Made by a program: the position numbers and the translations under genes. A stretch of 15,293 bases of DNA from Flavobacteriales bacterium UBA7612 (GTDB lineage Bacteria > Bacteroidota > Bacteroidia > Flavobacteriales > Weeksellaceae), in assembly GCA_002484335.1 (NCBI GenBank), contig DLJQ01000006.1, positions 1-15,293 of the forward strand, given 5' to 3'. The notes under the pieces were generated by a model. That model did not search any database. It was not told where the DNA came from and saw nothing but the letters and a program-made list of their open reading frames with translations. This document shows, piece by piece, positions 13,956 to 15,293 of the stretch (its first letter is position 1; every line of letters begins with the position of its first letter).

Positions 13956-14888
13956 GTGAACGTATTCAATTCCATAGATGATTGTTGCCATATAAATAAT
14001 GCTGTTATTACATTAGGAATGTATGATGGTGTACACATAGGACATCAAACCATAATTAAACAATTAAATAATATTGCACAAAACATAAATGGAGAAAGTG
14101 TTTTATTAACTTTTTATCCTCATCCAAGAAAAGTTGTACAACCAGATTTTAAATTAGAATTACTTTCTACTCTTGCTGAAAAAGAAAATATTTTGAAGGA
14201 TTTAAATTTAAATAATTTAGTTATACATCCATTTACAAAAGATTTTTCGCAAGTTTCTGCAAAAGATTTTATTGTCGATTATTTAATCAAAAAAATGAAT
14301 CTTCACACTTTAGTTATTGGACATGACCATCACTTTGGTAAAAATAGAGAAGGTAATTTTGAACAACTAGAAAAACTATCTAAAGAATATGGATTTAATC
14401 TTATTCAATTAGAGGCTATTCATCATGAAGAATCAGCAATTAGTTCTACAAAAATCAGAAAAGCATTAAAAGAAGGAAATATTGAATATGCAAATCAAGC
14501 ATTAAAATATAATTATCCTCTATCAGGAATTGTTGTGCATGGTGATAAACTTGGTCGAACACTTGGTTTTCCTACTGCAAATTTAGAAGTTGACTCTACT
14601 AAATTAATTCCAAAAGATGGTGTTTATGCTGTAGCTGTTTTTGTTGATAATAAAAAATACTTAGGTTTACTAAGCATCGGTTATAGAGAAACTGTTACAA
14701 ACTCTAGAGAACATAGAATAGAAGTAAATATCCTTAATTTTGATCAACAAATTTATGGAGAAACAATCCATTTAGAATTTCTAGGAAGACTTCGTGATGA
14801 GAAAAAATTTAATTCTCTGGATGAGTTGATAGAGGCGATGAATAAAGATAAAGAAAATGCTATAAAAAAATTTAGTTCGAACATATAA
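13956..14888 (+). CDS. ribF: Bifunctional riboflavin kinase / FAD synthetase
   Basis: 310 residues; converts riboflavin to FMN and then to FAD in the cytoplasm. The N-terminal nucleotidyl-transferase domain shows GMYDGVHIGH (21-30, HxGH-type), TFYPHPRKV (52-60), VIGHDHHFGKNREG (120-133) and the ISSTKIR motif (162-168). The C-terminal flavokinase domain shows GDKLGRTLGFPTANLEV (196-212), DGVYAV (221-226) and IEVNILNFDQQIYG (255-268). Length is normal for the bifunctional enzyme. The start is GTG at 13956: the next methionine is inside the HxGH region, and the only upstream in-frame codons lie before a TAA at 13920 and overlap the -7 box. It diverges from receptor 2 and may be co-transcribed with the SemiSWEET gene 94 bases downstream. 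Confidence 0.95.
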   Translation: MNVFNSIDDCCHINNAVITLGMYDGVHIGHQTIIKQLNNIAQNINGESVLLTFYPHPRKVVQPDFKLELLSTLAEKENILKDLNLNNLVIHPFTKDFSQVSAKDFIVDYLIKKMNLHTLVIGHDHHFGKNREGNFEQLEKLSKEYGFNLIQLEAIHHEESAISSTKIRKALKEGNIEYANQALKYNYPLSGIVVHGDKLGRTLGFPTANLEVDSTKLIPKDGVYAVAVFVDNKKYLGLLSIGYRETVTNSREHRIEVNILNFDQQIYGETIHLEFLGRLRDEKKFNSLDELIEAMNKDKENAIKKFSSNI

Positions 14889-14934
14889 ACATAATACTTC
14901 CCAAAGTCCTTTCTACCACTATAATATTTTTTTA

Positions 14935-14947
14935 TTAACTTAGTTAA
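14935..14947. promoter_or_regulatory. Perfect short palindrome upstream of the SemiSWEET gene
   Basis: TTAACT, T, AGTTAA: a 13-bp perfect palindrome 35 bases upstream of the SemiSWEET ATG, followed by a related AAGTACTAACG. It may be an operator, but in such AT-rich DNA a short palindrome can arise by chance. I found no good TAnnTTTG box in this 94-base gap and no terminator for ribF. Confidence 0.25.
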
Positions 14948-14982
14948 AAGTACTAACGATATAAAAAAATTGACTATTACTT

Positions 14983-15237
14983 ATGGAAAGTAAATTTATT
15001 AAGATTTTAGGTTATGTAGCTACATGTACCTCCTTAGGGATGTACGTATCATATATCCCACAAATATTAAATAACCTAAATGGACAAAAAAGTGATCATA
15101 TACAACCATTTGTAGCAGCTATAAATTGTAGTCTTTGGGTGATTTATGGAATTAAGAAAAAAGATTGGCCCCTTGCTATAGCCAATTCTCCTGGAATTAT
15201 ATTTGGTTTGTTCGCATGTTATACTGCTTTAATATAA
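14983..15237 (+). CDS. SemiSWEET sugar transporter (PQ-loop / MtN3 family)
   Basis: 84 residues; a half-transporter of three transmembrane helices (about 8-29, 42-58 and 63-83) that works as a homodimer for downhill sugar movement across the inner membrane. Family marks are the PQ motif (Y24-I25-P26-Q27) in the first helix, the LWVIYG stretch (51-56) in the second, and N68 in AIANSPG in the third, matching the conserved Trp and Asn of the sugar pocket. Length is typical for bacterial SemiSWEETs. The sugar cannot be told from sequence. It lies downstream of ribF on the same strand without a visible terminator between them. Confidence 0.9.
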   Translation: MESKFIKILGYVATCTSLGMYVSYIPQILNNLNGQKSDHIQPFVAAINCSLWVIYGIKKKDWPLAIANSPGIIFGLFACYTALI

Positions 15238-15269
15238 AATAATATTCATAATCTTTACAAAAATAAATT

Positions 15270-15293
15270 ATGAAACAAGAGCGTCAGATTGGG
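15270..15293 (+). CDS. Start of a further gene, cut by the window end
   Basis: An ATG at 15270 opens a frame reading MKQERQIG up to the last base of the window, 32 bases after the SemiSWEET stop codon. The sequence is too short to recognise a family. It is partial at its 3' end because of the window boundary. The frame is open but short, so this could be a chance start. Confidence 0.45.

Noticed and set aside
13956..14019. ribF start at the first ATG (residue 22)
   Set aside because: That methionine lies in the GMYDGVHIGH motif, so starting there would remove the first strand of the nucleotide-binding fold.

Overview
The window looks like a chromosomal segment of a very AT-rich Bacteroidetes of class Flavobacteriia (Flavobacteriales; a Weeksellaceae-type genome is my best guess, not proven). 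The grounds are TonB-dependent receptors with Bacteroidetes-type architecture (one with an N-terminal carboxypeptidase-regulatory-like domain), a separate atpD-atpC pair with a short 97-residue epsilon subunit, little sign of Shine-Dalgarno sequences, several TAnnTTTG-type -7 promoter boxes, and a flavobacterial-looking intergenic repeat mosaic. There is no CRISPR array, insertion sequence, tRNA or rRNA gene.

Layout. 1-536 is a non-coding mosaic of decayed repeats: 7-bp tandem units, then a hairpin-forming element at 311-403. 537-1940 (-) is a Tat-exported alkaline phosphatase with a terminator and an upstream triple 11-bp direct repeat that looks like a Pho box. 2275-5654 (+) is iron module 1: a TonB-dependent siderophore receptor joined by a TAATG overlap to a PepSY membrane protein. 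It ends at a bidirectional terminator shared with metX (5710-6720, -). 7075-8957 (-) is atpD-atpC. 9101-13804 (-) is iron module 2: a TonB-dependent receptor, then a secreted esterase, then a second PepSY protein, again with a TAATG overlap. Diverging from it are ribF (13956-14888, +) and a SemiSWEET gene (14983-15237, +). A further gene begins at 15270 and runs off the end.

How the genes fit together. The two iron modules are paralogous and inverted around metX and atpDC. Each suggests outer-membrane uptake of a ferric siderophore followed by reduction at the inner membrane by the PepSY protein. Module 2 adds a periplasmic esterase, so a hydrolysable (for example catecholate-ester) siderophore is plausible there. 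Both receptor promoters carry the same 29-bp palindromic site (27 of 29 positions identical, same orientation relative to the gene), which I read as a shared iron-responsive operator.

The most interesting signals are regulatory: this duplicated operator, the Pho-box-like array at the phosphatase gene, and two terminator-like hairpins inside operons (receptor/esterase and atpD/atpC) that could set the ratio of upstream to downstream product. I see no wholly new gene system; the genes themselves belong to known families.
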